Below are positions 4,640 through 5,678 of a stretch of 5,678 nucleotides of DNA, one piece after another. The translations under genes and the position numbers were made by a program. The stretch's first letter is position 1. Each line of letters opens with the position of its first letter. Below the pieces are notes generated by a model. The model was not told the origin of the DNA, did no database searches, and saw nothing but the letters and a program-made list of their open reading frames with translations. Location of the stretch: assembly GCA_027451785.1 (NCBI GenBank), contig DAIDIS010000022.1:1-5678 (forward strand), written 5' to 3'. The DNA comes from Acidimicrobiales bacterium (GTDB lineage Bacteria; Actinomycetota; Acidimicrobiia; Acidimicrobiales; JAKAVM01).

Positions 4640-5678
4640 ATGGGATACTTCTGGACAATAACCGTATTGATAGCGGCACTTGCATTGACTTGGCGTTATC
4701 TAGGCTCATACATGGCCGGCGTGTTCGAAGGCAGGATGCGCTTTCTGGGGTGGGCCGAGCGTCCCTTCTACCGCATGTTGGGGACATCACCGGATCAAGA
4801 ACAGAGCTGGAAGCGCTATGCGGGCTCAGTCGTTATTTTCTCTTCAGCCTTCGTCCTCTTTGGCTACTTCTTGATGAGGATCCAAAAGCACCTTCCCTTG
4901 AACCCTCAACACCTGAGTGGCGTACCGCAAGCCCTGAGCTTGAACACCGCTGTTTCGTTTCTAACCAATACCAATTGGCAAAACTATGGCGGGGAAACGA
5001 CCATGTCGTACTTTTCCCAGATAGGCGTGCTCACCGTACAGCAGTTCGTTAGCGCGGCGGTAGGAATCGCAGTAGCGATCACTCTGGTGCGGGGCTTTTC
5101 CAGGCGCAATTCGAAAACAATTGGGAACTTCTGGGTCGACATAACCCGGTGCCTGCTCTACATATTGCTGCCAATTGCCCTTGTGGTCGGGATCATCGCT
5201 GTCGCCCAAGGTGCCGTCATGACCCTATCCGGCACCGTAACAATCCACGACACCATCAACGGCGTCACACAGACCATCCCGCGAGGCCCGGCGGGATTCA
5301 TGGCCTCGATCATGCAGCTTGGTACAAACGGTGGCGGCTTTTTCAACGTTGATCTCGCTCACCCTTTCGAGAACCCGACAGCGCTCACCAACCTCCTTTT
5401 CATTTGGTGCACCCTTGCCATACCTTTTGCGTTGACCTATACGTTCGGAAAGATGGTGGGCAGTATCCGACACGGAGCTGCCCTATTGGCTGCGATTGTG
5501 ATCATCTTCGGAGTTTGGGTCGGCTTTACGTCCTACGCCGAGCACACCAACAACCCAGCCGTCGCAGCTGCAGGCATCCACAGCACCGTAGGAAACACCG
5601 AGTGCAAGGAGGTGCGATTTGGGGACACCTCCAGCGCCCTGTTCAACGTTTCAATGACCCAGACCTCCGACGGCGCGG
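4640..5678 (+). CDS. kdpA: KdpA, K+-binding and translocating subunit (5' part; cut by window end)
   Basis: The first 346 codons of KdpA (about 557 residues in E. coli) are in the window; no stop is reached. KdpA is the channel-like membrane subunit that selects K+ and hands it to the P-type ATPase KdpB. Two of four selectivity-filter loops are clear: SFLTNTNWQNYGGE (106-119) and LGTNGGGFFN (227-236), followed by the signature AHPFENPTALTN (240-251). EVRFGDTSSALF (324-335) leads into the third loop TSDGA (342-346), where the window ends. Hydrophobic helices appear at about 4-22, 62-80, 127-150, 171-190, 252-270 and 279-296. ATG 4640 begins directly before the first helix. A GGAG (4624-4627) inside kdpF lies 12 nt upstream. 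The third loop has Asp344 where other KdpA proteins have, from memory, Asn or Cys. kdpB and kdpC should follow beyond the edge. Confidence 0.97.
   Translation, partial: MGYFWTITVLIAALALTWRYLGSYMAGVFEGRMRFLGWAERPFYRMLGTSPDQEQSWKRYAGSVVIFSSAFVLFGYFLMRIQKHLPLNPQHLSGVPQALSLNTAVSFLTNTNWQNYGGETTMSYFSQIGVLTVQQFVSAAVGIAVAITLVRGFSRRNSKTIGNFWVDITRCLLYILLPIALVVGIIAVAQGAVMTLSGTVTIHDTINGVTQTIPRGPAGFMASIMQLGTNGGGFFNVDLAHPFENPTALTNLLFIWCTLAIPFALTYTFGKMVGSIRHGAALLAAIVIIFGVWVGFTSYAEHTNNPAVAAAGIHSTVGNTECKEVRFGDTSSALFNVSMTQTSDGA

Noticed and set aside
4351..5052. 233-codon plus-strand frame across the start of the kdp operon
   Set aside because: It is out of frame with the microprotein, KdpF and KdpA, all of which are recognisable in other frames, and the product is low-hydrophobic and Arg/Ser-rich.

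Overview
The window holds most of a bacterial Kdp (high-affinity, ATP-driven K+ uptake) locus in an unusual arrangement. It is moderately G+C-rich by eye. It uses GTG and TTG starts and has a short KdpD-type kinase without the N-terminal KdpD/USP region. A tiny membrane-protein gene sits directly before kdpF. Together these fit an actinobacterium best, possibly one of the less G+C-rich lineages. That placement is inference and is not proven by any marker gene here.

Layout from left to right: (1) 1-173, upstream region of the response regulator, with a 13-bp inverted repeat. (2) 174-902, + strand, KdpE-like OmpR-family response regulator. (3) 839-2443, - strand, KdpD-like histidine kinase with DUF4118, GAF, HisKA and HATPase domains. 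Its 3' end overlaps the regulator's 3' end tail-to-tail by 64 bp. (4) 2494-4185, - strand, a thiamine-pyrophosphate enzyme of the acetolactate synthase/benzoylformate decarboxylase superfamily, 50 bp upstream of the kinase and probably co-transcribed with it. (5) 4186-4466, a divergent control region with a palindrome, a tandem direct repeat and a hairpin. (6) 4467-4550, + strand, a 27-residue single-pass membrane microprotein. (7) 4547-4636, kdpF, joined to the microprotein gene by an ATGA overlap. (8) 4640 to the window end, kdpA, cut by the window after 346 codons. kdpB and kdpC are expected beyond the right edge.

Likely working: the kinase senses K+ limitation or osmotic state and phosphorylates the regulator at Asp52. 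The regulator then activates the kdpF-kdpA operon, presumably from the 281-bp divergent region. That same region should also drive the TPP enzyme-kinase operon, so kinase level may be tied to Kdp induction. The regulator has its own promoter at the far left and converges on the kinase. No RNA genes, CRISPR arrays, insertion sequences or complete known riboswitches were seen.
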